Part shown: piece by piece, positions 5,745-6,585 of the stretch
Layout: every line of letters starts with the position of its first letter
How positions within the stretch are numbered: the first letter of the stretch is position 1
NCBI GenBank assembly: GCA_947072715.1
Contig: CAMTJB010000058.1
Location: 1-6,585 of the forward strand
DNA from: an uncultured Fusobacteriaceae bacterium
GTDB taxonomy: Bacteria; Fusobacteriota; Fusobacteriia; Fusobacteriales; Fusobacteriaceae
Reading direction: 5' to 3'
Length of the DNA: 6,585 nt
Made by a program: the position numbers and the translations under genes
The notes under the pieces: model-generated
What the model was told of the DNA's origin: nothing
Databases searched by the model: none
What the model saw: the letters and a program-made list of their open reading frames with translations, nothing else

Positions 5745-5777
5745 TTTTTCCTCCAGTATTAAAATTATTATATATTT

Positions 5778-5806
5778 ATGTTACAGCAAATATAATGTTA
5801 TGTCTA
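5778..5806 (-). promoter_or_regulatory. Candidate promoter of the thioredoxin-fold gene
   Basis: TAGACA (5801-5806) and TAACAT (5778-5783) are separated by 17 nt, and the -35 begins immediately after the U-run of the upstream terminator. Match to consensus is moderate; in such A/T-rich DNA other hexamers, including a TATAAT nearer the gene, are possible. Confidence 0.4.
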
Positions 5807-5807
5807 T

Positions 5808-5856
5808 AAAAAAAGTTAATATCTATAGTTTTTTTATAAACTATAGATATTAACTT
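5808..5856 (-). terminator. Terminator of the coiled-coil gene
   Basis: A perfect 19-bp stem (5838-5856 with 5813-5831) closes a 6-nt loop. Its 3' arm ends in UU and continues with five more U (5808-5812). It begins 21 nt after the coiled-coil gene stop. The plus-strand reading also has a few T after the stem, but there is no convergent gene for it to serve. Confidence 0.9.
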
Positions 5857-5877
5857 CTATTTTTAATTCTAATTTAA

Positions 5878-6417
5878 CTAATGCTTTTTCTCATCACAAT
5901 TACAATCTTTTTTCTTCTCTTCTTTTTTATTCCAATTATGCTCTTCTTTTACTTCTTCAACAACTTTTTTTAATTTTGCAGCTATATTTTGATATTCAAA
6001 TTTAAGACTAAGAGCTTCTAACTCTGTTTTTGATTTAGCATTTTCTAAATGTTTTCCAAATTTTTCTGCTCTAACTTTTCCAATCATTTCAGCTTTTTCA
6101 ACTAACAAAGATATATCATCTTTTAAATCTTTTGATTTTTCTTTTAAAATTTGATAATTATATTTGGCATTTAAAGCACCTAGTTCCACTTTAGATTTCA
6201 TATCTTCTAATTTTTTATCTGCTTTTTCTTTTTTTATCTGAGCTTTCATCTCTAATCTTTGTGATAATGCTTCCATATCTTTTTTTAATTCTTCATTTTC
6301 TTTTTTTAATTCTTCCCACTCTTTTTGAGTATAAAGTCCTACTTTTTCACCTTTTTCAGTTATTTTTTTATCAATTTCTTCTAACTTTGTAGCTAATTTT
6401 TTTAAATACTCATCCAT
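5878..6417 (-). CDS. Coiled-coil protein of unknown function with a 54-residue internal repeat
   Basis: I do not recognise this gene. The 179-residue product is very rich in Lys and Glu, has no signal peptide or membrane segment, and is almost entirely predicted helix with heptad-like spacing, so it should be a soluble cytoplasmic coiled coil. Residues 56-101 and 110-155 are a gapless tandem repeat with a 54-residue period. The best-kept core is LE-x2-KSK-x-EL-x-AL-x2-K-x-x-YQ (70-89 versus 124-143, 12 of 20 identical). The tail ends KKDCNCDEKKH, a Cys-x-Cys with His that could bind metal. The frame opens at an ATG at 6432, but GGAGG (6426-6430) overlaps that codon and lies 8 nt before the ATG at 6417, which is preferred. 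It is monocistronic, with its own terminator. A structural or stress-related role is conceivable but nothing shows it. Confidence 0.85.
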   Translation of the reverse strand: MDEYLKKLATKLEEIDKKITEKGEKVGLYTQKEWEELKKENEELKKDMEALSQRLEMKAQIKKEKADKKLEDMKSKVELGALNAKYNYQILKEKSKDLKDDISLLVEKAEMIGKVRAEKFGKHLENAKSKTELEALSLKFEYQNIAAKLKKVVEEVKEEHNWNKKEEKKKDCNCDEKKH

Positions 6418-6432
6418 TGTCCTAGCCTCCAT

Positions 6433-6585
6433 TAAATATATTACTTACAAAGATATATTCTAAAAAAAAAGACATTATCCTTTAATTAATTTTATTAAGA
6501 AAGTAGAGCAATAATACTGTTTTTTAATAATAAAAATTTCTTATTTATTATTAAAATATTATAGGACTTTATTGAATTGAATAAA
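6433..6585. other. Gene-free A/T-rich region upstream of the coiled-coil gene
   Basis: No convincing ORF is present on either strand. It must hold the coiled-coil gene's promoter. Candidates such as TTGCTC followed 17 nt later by TAATTA, or a TATAAT at 6558-6563 whose -35 would run off the window, are too weak to choose between. Confidence 0.4.
6522..6556. repeat. Perfect 13-bp inverted repeat, all A/T
   Basis: The arms at 6522-6534 and 6544-6556 are perfectly complementary around a 9-nt spacer. They contain no G or C, and no U-run follows on either strand, so a terminator is unlikely. It could be a protein-binding site, or a chance product of the base composition. Confidence 0.5.

Noticed and set aside
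6464..6485. Terminator-like AAAG/CUUU hairpin before nine U, upstream of the coiled-coil gene
   Set aside because: The stem is only 4 bp of weak pairs, too short to support as a terminator or attenuator.
1..6585. CRISPR arrays, transposons, tRNA or rRNA genes
   Set aside because: I found no regular direct-repeat array, no transposase motifs and no tRNA-like cloverleaf in the intergenic stretches.

Overview
The window is strongly A/T-rich, with AGA arginine codons, AAA/GAA-rich proteins and GGAGG-type ribosome binding sites. All credible genes lie on the minus strand. The mix of proteins, and a solute-binding protein with an ordinary cleavable signal peptide but no lipobox cysteine, suggest a low-GC diderm. 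A member of the Fusobacteriaceae is the best guess. That guess rests on sequence character and family resemblance, not on a search.

Transcription runs right to left. (1) 6433-6585 is a gene-free A/T-rich stretch with an all-A/T inverted repeat. (2) 5878-6417 encodes a charged coiled-coil protein of unknown function built on a 54-residue internal repeat; a long perfect terminator hairpin ends it. (3) 5250-5744 encodes a thioredoxin-fold protein with a single active-site-type cysteine. (4) 4621-5190 encodes an XRE-type HTH/cupin regulator with a 22-bp palindrome in its own promoter, followed by a 15-bp terminator stem. (5) 3116-4477 is dsdA, a PLP-dependent D-serine dehydratase. (6) 2743-3115 is the regulated leader of an ABC transporter operon. 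(7) 143-2742 encodes that transporter in the order binding protein, permease, ATPase. (8) 1-108 is the start of a gene for a ribbon-helix-helix-like protein, cut by the window edge.

The main result is the leader at 2823-3102. It has a near-consensus promoter and a short ORF containing seven consecutive Tyr/Phe codons (YYFYYYF). These are followed by mutually exclusive RNA stems ending in an intrinsic terminator with an 11-U run. Five segments can be paired as a:b, b:c, c:d and d:e. A ribosome stalled on the Tyr/Phe codons leaves a:b free to form, which favours the c:d antiterminator and readthrough. A ribosome that reaches the stop codon covers segment a, which favours b:c and therefore the d:e terminator. 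This is classical leader-peptide attenuation logic. It predicts that the downstream transporter imports tyrosine and/or phenylalanine or a related compound and is switched on when charged tRNA-Tyr or tRNA-Phe is scarce. The relatives of this transporter in Gram-positive bacteria (trpXYZ-type) are known for T-box control; no T-box consensus is visible here.

Several starts were moved inward from the longest ORF, because the Shine-Dalgarno sequence overlaps an upstream in-frame ATG or GTG (permease, dsdA, coiled-coil gene).
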